Counted from the stretch's first letter, positions 19,804-30,075 are shown. The stretch: DNA of 64,000 nucleotides from Pseudomonadota bacterium (GCA_021819245.1 JAKARI010000013.1:1-64000), one strand, 5' to 3'. Numbers and translations: made by a program. The notes: generated from the sequence alone by a model not told the origin.

Positions 19804-20212
19804 GGGCGTTATTCCCATCCGTCCCGTGACCGCCGGCGCGCCGGCGGGGGGTGCGCTGGCCGATGCGATCCTGGCGGAGATCGCGTCGGCACTGCACGAG
19901 TATCTGGACACACGGCAAAATCACGTCATAGACCTGACTGGCATGCCGCTCTCCAGGGAGGACCGGCAGCGGATCGATGCGTATCTCGGACAAGGCGAGG
20001 TTAGCATGGATATCCATGCCCTAGTGCACTCCCATATTGAGGAAACTGCGTACGCCGGCGTATGGCGCGTGCGTCATTATGACATGGGCGGTGGCGTGCA
20101 CAGTGAGCGGATCGAGATCATCGATGTTCCGGAGATCGTGCGTGCGAGCAGCGCGGACATGGCGCACAGTGCACGGCGGATCGAGGCGCTACGGGCCGAG
20201 GAGGGCGCGTGA
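19790..20212 (+). CDS. HupH/HyaF-type hydrogenase expression/formation protein (C-terminal domain)
   Basis: LGQGEVSMDIHALVHSHIEETAYAGVWRVRHYD...IEIIDVPEIV resembles the HupH C-terminal domain; overlaps the protease end and the small-subunit start. Confidence 0.75.
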   Translation: MPLSRGVIPIRPVTAGAPAGGALADAILAEIASALHEYLDTRQNHVIDLTGMPLSREDRQRIDAYLGQGEVSMDIHALVHSHIEETAYAGVWRVRHYDMGGGVHSERIEIIDVPEIVRASSADMAHSARRIEALRAEEGA

Positions 20213-21303
20213 CAGACGAGACCATACGGGATGTGCTGACGCGGCGTGGTCTCTCGCGCCGGGCATTCCTACAGGTGTGCGCAAGCGTCACGGCCGCGCT
20301 CGCCTTGTCGCCTGCAGAGGCGGCAGACATGACCAAGCGCCTGGAGACCGCAGAGCGTCCGACCGTGATCTACCTCTCGTATCAGGAATGTACGGGTTGC
20401 TTGGAGAGCCTCACGCGCTCGTTTTCCCCGGGCATCGCAAGCCTGATATTCAATGACATCTCGCTTGCATACAACGATACTTTGCAGGCGGCGGCGGGCC
20501 AGGCGGCAGAGACCGCCAAGGATACTGCCATGAAAAATGCCTGGGGCAAGTATGTCCTGGTCGTCGACGGGTCCGTGCCGCTTGCTCAGAATGGGGCCTA
20601 TTGCGCGGTCGCCGGGCGCAGCGCCGTAAGCGACCTTAAGCGGGCCGCAGGCGGCGCTGCGGCCGTGGTTGCGGTGGGCACATGCGCCGCCTTCGGGGGT
20701 CTTCCCTACGCAGCGCCCAATCCCACAGGTGCCGTGCCGGTGTCGGAGATCGTGCGCGACCGTCCGGTCATCAATATCTCCGGGTGCCCGCCGATCGCGG
20801 AGGTCATCACCGGCGTCATCCTGTACTACACGACCTTCGGCGTGCCGGCCCTCGATCACCTGCACCGGCCGATGAATTTTTACGGGAATACCATTCACGA
20901 TCGCTGTTATCGCCGCCCCTTCTACGACCGGGGCATGTTCGCAAAGACCTTTGATGACGAGGGGGCGCGTCAGGGCTGGTGTCTGTTTGAACTGGGCTGT
21001 AAGGGGCCTATCACCCATAACGCCTGTCCGACCACGAAGTGGAATGGGGGCACCAGCTACCCGATTGAGTCAGGTCACCCGTGTCTTGGCTGTTCGGAAC
21101 CCGGATTCTGGGACAAGGGCGGTTTTTATAAGGCGCTGTCGACCCCGACCGGACACTGGTCGCGCACGGGGGTGGTGAGCGGGGCCGTGGCGGCCGGCGT
21201 GGCCGCTGGCCTTAGCACGGCCGCGGTGGCGCGCGCGCGGCAAGGCCGGGCGCAAAAGAAGGCCGCCTCCGCCGACTCGGAACCCAAAAATCCCACATCA
21301 TGA
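20209..21303 (+). CDS. hynS: [NiFe]-hydrogenase small subunit, Tat-exported (HynS type)
   Basis: Tat motif SRRAFLQ; YQECTGCLESLTRSF; distal-cluster region HDRCYRR...WCLFELGCKGP...CPTTKWN...PCLGCSEPGFWD; C-terminal hydrophobic anchor. GTG start overlaps the upstream stop. Confidence 0.94.
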   Translation: MTDETIRDVLTRRGLSRRAFLQVCASVTAALALSPAEAADMTKRLETAERPTVIYLSYQECTGCLESLTRSFSPGIASLIFNDISLAYNDTLQAAAGQAAETAKDTAMKNAWGKYVLVVDGSVPLAQNGAYCAVAGRSAVSDLKRAAGGAAAVVAVGTCAAFGGLPYAAPNPTGAVPVSEIVRDRPVINISGCPPIAEVITGVILYYTTFGVPALDHLHRPMNFYGNTIHDRCYRRPFYDRGMFAKTFDDEGARQGWCLFELGCKGPITHNACPTTKWNGGTSYPIESGHPCLGCSEPGFWDKGGFYKALSTPTGHWSRTGVVSGAVAAGVAAGLSTAAVARARQGRAQKKAASADSEPKNPTS

Positions 21304-21313
21304 GGGTCTTATC

Positions 21314-21976
21314 ATGAACGGAGCCAGTGTATTGGATTTCGCCCGTGGCCCGGTCTTCGAGATCGCCCTGGCGATGCTGATCTTTGGTATTGCGTGGCGG
21401 CTTGTCGGAATCTTCGCATTGCGGCGCCCTGTCGATTATTCAGAGCCGCGCGCGGGGACGGGATGGGGGAGCGGCCTGCGCATGATCGTTTCGCGGTCAT
21501 GGCCGCGGCGCGAGTTCCGGGAGCGGGTCCTGCACTGGGACATCGTCAGTTACATATTCCATGTGGGCTACGCAGTCGCGATTTTGGGTTACGTGCCGCA
21601 CATTATGCTCATTCGTAACCTCACCGGATTGCAGTGGCCCGGTCTCCCCGGAGGCGTGATCGCATTCGCGGCTGGACTCTCGGCGGGGGCGCTGCTGGCC
21701 CTTCTTGGACACAGACTTACGTCTCCGGTGCTAAGGCGGCTATCCAATTTCGATGACTATTTTAGCTGGCTTTTGGCCTTCACCCCGCTTGTAACCGGGC
21801 TTATGGCCTATTACGGCATCGGCGGTAACTATCAGATGGTGTTGGGCCTGCATATCCTGGCAGGCGACATCCTCTTCGCATGGCTGCCTTTCGGGAAAAT
21901 CATGCATGTCATATTGCTTGCCTTTTCGCGAGGCACGACCGGGGCCGCCTATGGGCGGCGGGGGGCACCCATATGA
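21314..21976 (+). CDS. isp1: Isp1-type membrane cytochrome b subunit (NarI-like)
   Basis: Multiple TM helices with conserved-looking His; position between small subunit and an HdrD-like protein as in hynS-isp1-isp2-hynL operons. Confidence 0.85.
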   Translation: MNGASVLDFARGPVFEIALAMLIFGIAWRLVGIFALRRPVDYSEPRAGTGWGSGLRMIVSRSWPRREFRERVLHWDIVSYIFHVGYAVAILGYVPHIMLIRNLTGLQWPGLPGGVIAFAAGLSAGALLALLGHRLTSPVLRRLSNFDDYFSWLLAFTPLVTGLMAYYGIGGNYQMVLGLHILAGDILFAWLPFGKIMHVILLAFSRGTTGAAYGRRGAPI

Positions 21977-23310
21977 ACACAACGACCCTCGGGGCAGGTC
22001 CAGGCGCAGCCCGGGCACCAGTGGGGGACAATAAACAGGGCAGCCTGTCGGATGCCGAACGGCTCGACCGGGCCATGACATCGTTCCTGCGGGACTTTAA
22101 TACGACGTCCGCCCTGTATCTGGAGGCGTGCGTGCATTGCGGCCAGTGCGCGGAGGCCTGCCAGTACTACGTGCAGACGGGGGATCCCAAATACACGCCG
22201 ATATGGAAGGTGGAACCGATTAAACAGGCCTACAAGAGGCTTACGGGCCCCCTCGCGCCCCTCTATCGTCTGTTTGGCCTGAAAAAGGCGGTGACAATTG
22301 AAGAGCTGGAGCAGTGGCAAGAACTCCTCTACGACTCCTGCACCCTGTGTGGCCGCTGCACGCTGGTATGCCCGATGGGTATCGATATCCCGTCGCTCGT
22401 GCTGGCGGCGCGCCATGGCATGCAGGAGGCGGGGCTTGTCCCCGACGACCTGTGGGGACCGACCGAGCGGGCGAGGCGTGAAGGCAGTCCGCTTGGGGCC
22501 ACCAAGCAGGTTTTAAAGGAGCGCATCGCGTGGCTTACCGATGACAACAATGTGACGATTCCGCTCGATCGGGAACAGGCCGATATCCTGGTTACCATCT
22601 CTTCCGTCGAGATCATGAAGTATCCCCAATCGATCACGGCCATGGCCCGGGTCATGAACCATATCGGCGCCTCGTGGACATTTCGCAGCGACGGATATGA
22701 GGCGACTAACTTCAACATGCTGTCGGGAGATCGTACCGGGCAACGCGAGGCCACGATGCGCCTCATTAATGCCGCACTCGCCATTAACGCGAAGACCGTG
22801 ATCCTGCCGGAATGCGGGCATGCCTATCAGGCGTTCCGGTGGGCCGGGGCCACTATGTACGGCAGACCCCTGCCGTTTCGGGTCGTGCATATCTCCGAGT
22901 ACCTGGCCGAGGAGCTTCGCGCTGGGCGTCTTTCGCTCAAATCCGATGCCCGGTCCATGACGTTTCACGATCCGTGCCAGATCGCGCGCCGGGGGGGTGT
23001 GACCGAGGCGCCGCGCGAGATCTTCCGAGCGCTTGGCGCCGACCTGCGCGAGATGGGCCCGACACCTGCCGGCAACTGGTGTTGCGGCGGGGGTGGGGGC
23101 GTGATCACCATCCACCGCGCCGATTCGCTCCGTCATCGCGTGTTTCATCTCAAGATGCAGCAAGTGGAAGACACGGGCGCCGCGCTGCTCGTTTCCAGTT
23201 GCTCCAATTGCCGGCTGACATTCGATGATGGGCAGGATTTCTTTCATTGGGACAAGACCGCCCATAGCCTTGTTGAACTCGTCGCCGACAATCTCGCCGA
23301 AAGGCACTGA
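21973..23310 (+). CDS. isp2: Isp2-type Fe-S protein (HdrD-like, CCG domain)
   Basis: Two 4Fe-4S motifs (CVHCGQCAEACQYY; CTLCGRCTLVCPMG); CCG domain (HDPC...GNWCCGGGGGV...SSCSNC). Confidence 0.9.
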   Translation: MNTTTLGAGPGAARAPVGDNKQGSLSDAERLDRAMTSFLRDFNTTSALYLEACVHCGQCAEACQYYVQTGDPKYTPIWKVEPIKQAYKRLTGPLAPLYRLFGLKKAVTIEELEQWQELLYDSCTLCGRCTLVCPMGIDIPSLVLAARHGMQEAGLVPDDLWGPTERARREGSPLGATKQVLKERIAWLTDDNNVTIPLDREQADILVTISSVEIMKYPQSITAMARVMNHIGASWTFRSDGYEATNFNMLSGDRTGQREATMRLINAALAINAKTVILPECGHAYQAFRWAGATMYGRPLPFRVVHISEYLAEELRAGRLSLKSDARSMTFHDPCQIARRGGVTEAPREIFRALGADLREMGPTPAGNWCCGGGGGVITIHRADSLRHRVFHLKMQQVEDTGAALLVSSCSNCRLTFDDGQDFFHWDKTAHSLVELVADNLAERH

Positions 23311-23320
23311 GAGTCCGTCC

Positions 23321-25063
23321 ATGGCAAAAAGAACCGTTATAGTCGATCCCGTTACCCGTATCGAGGGGCATCTGCGCATTCAGGCAGACATGGATGGGTC
23401 CGGTATCATAACCCAGGCGACGAGCTCGGGTACCATGGTGCGCGGCGTGGAGATCATCTTGCGCGGCCGCGATCCGCGCGATGCCTGGGCGTTTGCCCAG
23501 CGCATCTGCGGCGTATGCACGCTTGTGCACGGCATCGCCTCGGTGCGAGCGGTCGAGGACGCGCTGCATTACCCGATTCCGAGGAACGCGGAGATCATCC
23601 GCAACCTGATGATAGCGGCCCAGTTTGTCCACGATCACGTCATGCATTTCTACCATCTGCACGCCCTGGACTGGGTGGATGTGGTGTCGGCGCTCAAGGC
23701 AGACCCGGCAAAGGCCTCGGTGCTCGCGCAATCGATCAGCAATTACCCGAGGTCGTCTCCCGGATATTTCGCGGATGTGAAGACGAAGCTCAGTCGGTTC
23801 GTGGCATCCGGACAGCTTGGGATATTTGCCAATGGTTATTGGGGCAACCCAGGCTACCGGCTTCCGCCCGAGGCAAATCTTATGGCGGTCGCGCATTACC
23901 TGGACGCGCTTTCCTGGCAGCGCGAGGTGGCCAAGCTCCACGCGATATTCGGCGGCAAGAACCCACACCCGAATTTCGTCGTAGGGGGGGCGCCTACGGC
24001 GATCAGCGTGGGTCCGGACCAGGCAGGCGCCGGCGCGACGGCGGTGAATATGACGGGGCTTGAGATTGTGCACAATGTCATAGGGGAGATCCGCAGATTT
24101 GTAGACCAGGTGTATCTGCCGGACACGCTGGCGATCGCGGGCTTTTATAAGGATTGGTTTCAGACGGGAGAGGGCGTCGGAAACTTCCTCTCTTATGGAG
24201 AATTCCCAACGCAATCGATCAATGACACCAAGGGCTTCATGGTGCCGCGGGGTGCTATCGTAAACCGCGATCTGTCCCATGTGGAGGAAGTGGACCTGCG
24301 TGATCCGCGGCAGGTTCAGGAGTTCGTTGCGCACTCGTGGTATAGCTACTCGACCGGCAAGGACAGCGGACTGCATCCGTTTGCCGGACAGACGACACTC
24401 GACTATACCGGGCCCAAGCCGCCTTACGAGAGCCTCGATCGGGAGGCAAGCTATTCGTGGATCAAGGCCCCGCGGTGGCGGGGGAAGGTCATGGAGGTCG
24501 GCCCTCTGGCGCGGGTGCTGGTCGCCTACGCCCAGGGCAATGAGCAGGTGCGGGATCTGGTGGGCACGGCCCTGCGAACGCTGAAACTCCCGCCACAGGC
24601 CCTGTTTTCTACGATGGGCCGCACCGCGGCGCGCACACTGGAATCAAAATGGATCGCAGACGCCATGGAGGGGTGGTACCAGGAGCTCATGGGCAACATT
24701 CGCAGGGGGGATGTGCAGACCTTCAATGAGGCCCTATGGGAACCGGATTCGTGGCCCGCGCGTGCGCAAGGGGTAGGCTTTACCGAGGCGCCCCGCGGGG
24801 CGCTCGCGCACTGGGTGACCATCAATAAGGGTCTGATCGAGAATTACCAGGCCGTGGTACCGAGTACATGGAATGCCGGGCCCCGGGATGCGGCACAGCA
24901 AGAAGGCCCCTACGAGGCGTCGTTGCGCGGCCTGAAGCTCGCGGTAGCCGATCAGCCGCTCGAGATCCTGCGTACGATTCACAGTTTCGATCCCTGCATC
25001 GCATGCGCGGTGCATATGGTGGACCCCCAGGGCCAGGAGATGCTGCAGATCAAGGTCGTGTAG
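23321..25063 (+). CDS. hynL: [NiFe]-hydrogenase large subunit
   Basis: DPVTRIEGHLRI, RICGVCTLVHG (L1), DPCIACAVH-MVDPQGQEMLQIKVV (L2 plus cleavable tail). Confidence 0.97.
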   Translation: MAKRTVIVDPVTRIEGHLRIQADMDGSGIITQATSSGTMVRGVEIILRGRDPRDAWAFAQRICGVCTLVHGIASVRAVEDALHYPIPRNAEIIRNLMIAAQFVHDHVMHFYHLHALDWVDVVSALKADPAKASVLAQSISNYPRSSPGYFADVKTKLSRFVASGQLGIFANGYWGNPGYRLPPEANLMAVAHYLDALSWQREVAKLHAIFGGKNPHPNFVVGGAPTAISVGPDQAGAGATAVNMTGLEIVHNVIGEIRRFVDQVYLPDTLAIAGFYKDWFQTGEGVGNFLSYGEFPTQSINDTKGFMVPRGAIVNRDLSHVEEVDLRDPRQVQEFVAHSWYSYSTGKDSGLHPFAGQTTLDYTGPKPPYESLDREASYSWIKAPRWRGKVMEVGPLARVLVAYAQGNEQVRDLVGTALRTLKLPPQALFSTMGRTAARTLESKWIADAMEGWYQELMGNIRRGDVQTFNEALWEPDSWPARAQGVGFTEAPRGALAHWVTINKGLIENYQAVVPSTWNAGPRDAAQQEGPYEASLRGLKLAVADQPLEILRTIHSFDPCIACAVHMVDPQGQEMLQIKVV

Positions 25064-25094
25064 GGCGCAAGGGGCATATCGGGCGGGAGGGACC

Positions 25095-25433
25095 ATGCAC
25101 GAAATGGCGTTGTGTGAGAGCCTTATGGCGATCATAGAGCAGGAGGCGACCATGGGCCGCTTTCATCAGGTGCACAGTGTCAGTCTCGAGGTGGGCCTGC
25201 TGGCAGGAGTCGAGCCTGAGGCGCTTCAATTCGGCTTTCAGGCGGTGACGCACGGCACCGTCGCAGAGGGCGCGGAATTACGCATCCTGCCGGCAACGGC
25301 GCAGGCGCTGTGTGTCTTGTGCGGCCTTGAAGAGACGATATCCCGCCCCATGTCCCTGTGCCCTGCCTGTCATGGCCCCTTGCATGTCAGCGGTGGGCGG
25401 GGGCTGCGCATCAAGGAGATGGAGGTGGAGTAA
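25095..25433 (+). CDS. hypA: Hydrogenase nickel insertion protein HypA
   Basis: MHEMALCESL N-terminus; two CxxC pairs (CVLC...CPAC). Confidence 0.95.
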   Translation: MHEMALCESLMAIIEQEATMGRFHQVHSVSLEVGLLAGVEPEALQFGFQAVTHGTVAEGAELRILPATAQALCVLCGLEETISRPMSLCPACHGPLHVSGGRGLRIKEMEVE

Positions 25434-25458
25434 CGGCTGTCTTTGTGGAGGTGCGGTG

Positions 25459-26313
25459 ATGTGCGGCGTGTGCGGCTGTGGCGATACGAAACATGGACAT
25501 GATCACGGACATGGGCATGAAGGGGAGGTCGGTCATCGGCATGATGGGGGCGCATCGGGCGGCGGATTGAGGGAGCACGGTCATCTCCCGCGGTTTGCCC
25601 ACGCCCCCGGCCTGTCTGCGCGGCGCATAGTGCAAGTCGAGCAGGATCTCTTCGCCCAGAACCAGGCATATGCGGACGGCAATCGCCGCGCTTTTGGAGA
25701 GCGGCGCGTCTTTAGTGTGAATCTCATGTCGAGCCCCGGATCCGGGAAGACCACCTTGCTCGTGCGGACCCTGAAGGCCATGCATGATGCCTGTCCCGTG
25801 ATCGTGATCGAGGGCGATCAGCAGACGGATCGGGATGCCCGCCGAATTGCCGCAACGGGCGTGCCGGTACATCAGGTTAATACCGGCAGGGGCTGTCATC
25901 TCGATGCCCACCGGGTGGCGCATGCCTGTGACCATCTGCCGATCGCCGATGGCGCGACCCTCTTTATTGAAAACGTGGGTAATCTGGTATGTCCCGCGGG
26001 GTTTGATCTCGGTGAGGCACGGCGGGTCGTCGTGCTGTCTGTAACCGAAGGCGAGGATAAACCCCTCAAGTACCCGGACATGTTTCGGGCTGCCGACATG
26101 TTGATACTCAATAAAGTGGATCTTTTGCCCTATGTGGATTTCGACATAGAGGCCTGCTACGCCCATGCCCGGGAGGTGAACCCGCTCGTGACCATGATCG
26201 CGGTATCGGCCACCCGGGGCGATGGCATGGCGCAGTGGCTTGCATGGATCGGCTCCGAGCGCGCGCGATGGATGCGCGACGGCGCGCGCGCGACCAATCC
26301 GATCGGGGGATGA
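25459..26313 (+). CDS. hypB: Hydrogenase nickel incorporation GTPase HypB with His-rich region
   Basis: MCGVCGCGD; HGHDHGHGHEGEVGHRH; P-loop SSPGSGKTTLL; EGDQQTDRDARRIAATG; NKVDLLPY. Confidence 0.96.
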   Translation: MCGVCGCGDTKHGHDHGHGHEGEVGHRHDGGASGGGLREHGHLPRFAHAPGLSARRIVQVEQDLFAQNQAYADGNRRAFGERRVFSVNLMSSPGSGKTTLLVRTLKAMHDACPVIVIEGDQQTDRDARRIAATGVPVHQVNTGRGCHLDAHRVAHACDHLPIADGATLFIENVGNLVCPAGFDLGEARRVVVLSVTEGEDKPLKYPDMFRAADMLILNKVDLLPYVDFDIEACYAHAREVNPLVTMIAVSATRGDGMAQWLAWIGSERARWMRDGARATNPIGG

Positions 26314-28682
26314 CCGCCGCCATGGGCAACGCCTGCAAGCCTGGGCGACCGCGCGACGCGGGCGACGGGATCGCGCGCTGGCGGTTGCGCGTGCGCGGGC
26401 GGGTCCAGGGCGTGGGTTTCCGCCCCTTTGTCTATCGCCGCGCGGCACAGTATGCGCTAGCGGGCTGGATCTGTAACGACGCAAGCGGCGTCATCATGGA
26501 GGTGCAGGGGCCATCGCAGGCGCTCGAGTGCTTGCTTGCTGCGCTCTATCACGAGGCGCCGCCATTGGCCCGCGTGGAGCACGTCGAGCGGGAGGAGCGG
26601 GGTATCGATCCTGATGCCCTTGGATTCGCGATCCGTCCCAGCACAGGTGGCCCGATCAACACGGGAATTGCCCCGGATGCGGCTCTATGCGAGCCCTGCC
26701 TAAGCGAGCTTTTTGATCCGGATAACCGCCGTTTCCGCTACCCCTTCATAAACTGCGCGCATTGCGGGCCCCGGTATTCCATCATGACGGACATGCCCTA
26801 TGACAGGCCCAACACCGCCATGTCGGGCTTTCCCCTCTGCCCACTGTGTCGCGCGGAATATGAAGACCCGGCGGACCGGCGTTTCCACGCCGAGCCGATC
26901 GCCTGCGCGGCATGCGGGCCAAGGCTTGCCTTGTGGGATGCGGGCGGCCGAACGCAGGCCGCAGGTGATGTGATGGCAGCGGCGTGGTCGCTGATCCAGG
27001 CCGGGGCGATCGTTGCCGTCAAGGGCATCGGTGGTTTTCATCTCATGGGCGATGCCAGAAACCCTGCGGCCGTGGCAGCCCTGCGCCAGCGCAAGGGGCG
27101 GCTCGACAAGCCCTTTGCGGTGCTTGCGTTAAATGTCGTCTCGCTCGGGGATGTGGCACGCATAGACGCGCCCGAAGGCCGCCTTCTCGCGGGCGCGGAT
27201 CGTCCGATCGTCCTTGTGCGCAAGACATCCGAATGCGAAGACCATCTGGGCGACGTGGCGCCGGGGCTCGACCGTCTGGGCGTCATGCTCCCCTATACAC
27301 CCGTTCAGTATCTGCTCTTTCATGAAGCGCGAGGCCGCCCGCCGGGCACACAATGGCTGCATGAGCGCCATGAGGCGCTTTTTGTCTGCACGTCCGCCAA
27401 CCCTGGCCACGAGCCGCTGGTGACGGGCAACGAAGAGGCGGTAGTGCGCCTGGCGGGGCTCGCCGATGCCTTTGTCGTCCATGACCGGCCGATCGTGTCC
27501 CGGTGCGATGATGGGGTCATGCGCCAGGACGACGGCAAGGCCACCTGGCTGCGATGTGGCCGCGGGCAGGCGCCGTCCCGGATCCGGCTTCCAACGGCTG
27601 GCCCCTGTGTCCTTGGCCTGGGCGCGATGCAAAAAAACACGGTGTGCCTCACCCGTGGTGATGAGGCGTTTGTGTCGCCTCATGTGGGCGATCTCGCCAA
27701 CCGCGCCGCCTATCACGCCTTCGAGGGCGCCATCGCCTCGCTTACGCGTCTCCTGGGGGTTCGTCCGCGGGCTGTCGCCTGCGACCTGCACCCGGATTAC
27801 CCCAGCACGCGCTATGCCGAGCAACTGGCCGCGCGCCAGGACATAGCGTGCGTGGCCGTGCAGCATCACCATGCCCACATCGCGGCCGTGATGGCGGAAC
27901 ATGGCCTGTCGGATCCGGTCCTCGGTATCGCTTTAGACGGCTCCGGATATGGTCCTGGCGGCGAGATCTGGGGGGGCGAACTCTTGTGGCTCGAGGGCGC
28001 GCGTTTCAGGCGGCTCGGCCATCTTGCGCCGCTCGCCCTTGCGGGCGGTGACCGCGCCGCGCGCGAGCCTTGGCGCATGGCGGCCGCGGCGCTGCACGCG
28101 CTTGGCCGCGATGCCGATATCGCGCGCCGTTTCCCCGGGCCCGCGGCCGCCATCGTCGCAGACATGATCGCGCGGCGCATCAACACGCCCCTGACGACCA
28201 GCGCAGGCCGCCTGTTCGACGCCGCCGCCGGGCTCCTCGGTGTCTGCCTGCAGGAAGGCTATGAAGGGCAGGCGGCCATGATGTTAGAGGGGCTGGCGGC
28301 CTCGGCGCCGGCCGTCCCGGCGCTTGCGGGCGGTTATTCCATAAGCGATGGCGGAGAGCTTACGCTTGTGCCGGCGCTTGCGGCATTGCATCCCGGAGTC
28401 GATCCCGCGATCGGTGCTGCGCTCTTTCATGCCACGCTGTCGGCAGGGCTTGCGGCCTGGGTGGGGCGCGCCGCACGCGATACTGGTGTTCACCGCGTGG
28501 CCCTGGCCGGCGGCTGCTTCGTAAACGCGATCCTGAAAAAGGCCCTGTGCGCCGCCCTGGAGGCGCAGGGCCTTACCGTCTATACAGCCGTGCGCGTGCC
28601 GCCCAATGATGCCGGCCTTTGTCTCGGCCAGGCATGGGTGGCGCAACAGGCGCTAAACGAAGGGCGAGTGCCATGTGCCTAG
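26310..28682 (+). CDS. hypF: Carbamoyltransferase HypF
   Basis: Acylphosphatase domain VRGRVQGVGFRPFVYR; zinc fingers CEPCLSEL..CAHCGPRYS, CPLCRAEY..CAACGPRL; VQHHHAHIAAVMAEH; ALAGGCFVNAIL. Confidence 0.97.
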   Translation: MTAAMGNACKPGRPRDAGDGIARWRLRVRGRVQGVGFRPFVYRRAAQYALAGWICNDASGVIMEVQGPSQALECLLAALYHEAPPLARVEHVEREERGIDPDALGFAIRPSTGGPINTGIAPDAALCEPCLSELFDPDNRRFRYPFINCAHCGPRYSIMTDMPYDRPNTAMSGFPLCPLCRAEYEDPADRRFHAEPIACAACGPRLALWDAGGRTQAAGDVMAAAWSLIQAGAIVAVKGIGGFHLMGDARNPAAVAALRQRKGRLDKPFAVLALNVVSLGDVARIDAPEGRLLAGADRPIVLVRKTSECEDHLGDVAPGLDRLGVMLPYTPVQYLLFHEARGRPPGTQWLHERHEALFVCTSANPGHEPLVTGNEEAVVRLAGLADAFVVHDRPIVSRCDDGVMRQDDGKATWLRCGRGQAPSRIRLPTAGPCVLGLGAMQKNTVCLTRGDEAFVSPHVGDLANRAAYHAFEGAIASLTRLLGVRPRAVACDLHPDYPSTRYAEQLAARQDIACVAVQHHHAHIAAVMAEHGLSDPVLGIALDGSGYGPGGEIWGGELLWLEGARFRRLGHLAPLALAGGDRAAREPWRMAAAALHALGRDADIARRFPGPAAAIVADMIARRINTPLTTSAGRLFDAAAGLLGVCLQEGYEGQAAMMLEGLAASAPAVPALAGGYSISDGGELTLVPALAALHPGVDPAIGAALFHATLSAGLAAWVGRAARDTGVHRVALAGGCFVNAILKKALCAALEAQGLTVYTAVRVPPNDAGLCLGQAWVAQQALNEGRVPCA

Positions 28683-28918
28683 CAGTCCCCATGCGGGTCG
28701 AGAATGTGTTGCCGGATGAACTGGCTATAGTCGAAATGGGCGGGGTCCGAAAGACCGTGTCGCTTGCGCTGGTCGATGGGGTCTCCGAAGGTGACTATGT
28801 TATCGTGCATGTGGGATTCGCACTGACGAGACTCGACCCCACGGAGGCCCAGAAGACACTGGCACTCTTTGACGAGATCGCGCAAGCCGCATTTGCCGGC
28901 GGCCGGGAGGCGCCATGA
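28673..28918 (+). CDS. hypC: HypC/HupF family chaperone
   Basis: MCLAVPMRVENV...GGVRKTVSLALVDGVSEGDYVIVHVGFAL. Confidence 0.96.
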   Translation: MCLAVPMRVENVLPDELAIVEMGGVRKTVSLALVDGVSEGDYVIVHVGFALTRLDPTEAQKTLALFDEIAQAAFAGGREAP

Positions 28919-30075
28919 AGTTCATAGACGAATTTCGGGATGGGCGCGTGGCAGAGCGCGTAGCGCGCGCGATTCAGGCCGAGGCGTCCTCTGGGCGCAG
29001 CTATCACATCATGGAATTTTGCGGCGGCCATACCCATGCGATCGCGCGCTATGGGCTGCCGGATCTGTTGCCGGATGCCATTCGTCTCGTGCACGGACCG
29101 GGCTGCCCGGTATGCGTGCTGCCAGTCGGCCGGATCGACACCGCCATCGCGCTCGCGCGCGATTTTGGGGTGATCCTTTGCACCTATGCCGACCTCATGC
29201 GCGTACCAGGGTCCAATCGCCAAAGCCTGTTGGCTGCCAAGGCCCAGGGTGCCGATGTCGTCATGGTGTATTCGGCGCGCGACGCGTTGGCGGTAGCGAA
29301 GGCGCATCCGCATCGTGAGGTGGTGTTTTTCGCGATCGGTTTTGAGACGACGACGCCGCCGACTGCGGCCGCCATACTCGAGGCGCAGCGAGAGGGGCTC
29401 ACAAACTTCAGCGTGGCCTGCAACCATGTTCTGACGCCATCGGCCATTCAGAGCCTGCTCGATTCCCCGGAGGTCCGCGCCGTGGGGTCCGTGCGTATCG
29501 ACGGTTTCATCGGTCCATCGCACGTGAGCACGATAATCGGCAGCCGCCCCTATGAGTTTTTCGCGGAAGAGTATGAAAAGCCGGTTGTGATCGCAGGTTT
29601 TGAGCCGCTCGATGTCCTGCAGGCAATCTGGATGCTGGTGCGCCAGATCAATGAGGGGCGGTGTACGGTGGAAAACCAGTTCGCCCGAGCGGTCACGCGC
29701 GAGGGCAACAGGAAGGCGCAGGGACTCGTTCAAGAGGTGTTCGAGCTTGCCCGGATCTTCGAGTGGCGGGGCCTTGGGGATGTGCCGTATAGCGCGCTGC
29801 GCATTCAGGGGCGCTATGGGCGGTTCGACGCCGAGCGGCGTTTTGGCTACGCATGTAAGCGGGTGCCGGATCATAAAGGCTGTGAATGCGGGGCCATTCT
29901 GCGGGGCGTAAAGCAGCCACAGGATTGCCGGCTGTTCGGGTCGGCCTGCGTGCCGGATAATCCCATGGGGTCATGCATGGTGTCCTCGGAAGGGGCATGC
30001 GCGGCCCATTATACGTATGGGCGCTATCGGCGCGGCGTCGCCATCGCGCAACGCCAAGCGGCGGGTGCATCATGA
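28915..30075 (+). CDS. hypD: Hydrogenase maturation Fe-S protein HypD
   Basis: MKFIDEFRD; MEFCGGHTHAI; LVHGPGCPVCVLP; CNHVLTPSAI; cysteine-rich C-terminus. Confidence 0.97.
   Translation: MKFIDEFRDGRVAERVARAIQAEASSGRSYHIMEFCGGHTHAIARYGLPDLLPDAIRLVHGPGCPVCVLPVGRIDTAIALARDFGVILCTYADLMRVPGSNRQSLLAAKAQGADVVMVYSARDALAVAKAHPHREVVFFAIGFETTTPPTAAAILEAQREGLTNFSVACNHVLTPSAIQSLLDSPEVRAVGSVRIDGFIGPSHVSTIIGSRPYEFFAEEYEKPVVIAGFEPLDVLQAIWMLVRQINEGRCTVENQFARAVTREGNRKAQGLVQEVFELARIFEWRGLGDVPYSALRIQGRYGRFDAERRFGYACKRVPDHKGCECGAILRGVKQPQDCRLFGSACVPDNPMGSCMVSSEGACAAHYTYGRYRRGVAIAQRQAAGAS

Noticed and set aside
23150-24376. 408-aa minus-strand ORF antisense to hynL
   Set aside because: No family signature; the opposite strand encodes the hydrogenase large subunit.
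25411-26484. 357-aa minus-strand ORF antisense to hypB/hypF
   Set aside because: Composition-driven shadow ORF.
28795-29874. 359-aa minus-strand ORF antisense to hypC/hypD
   Set aside because: Composition-driven shadow ORF.
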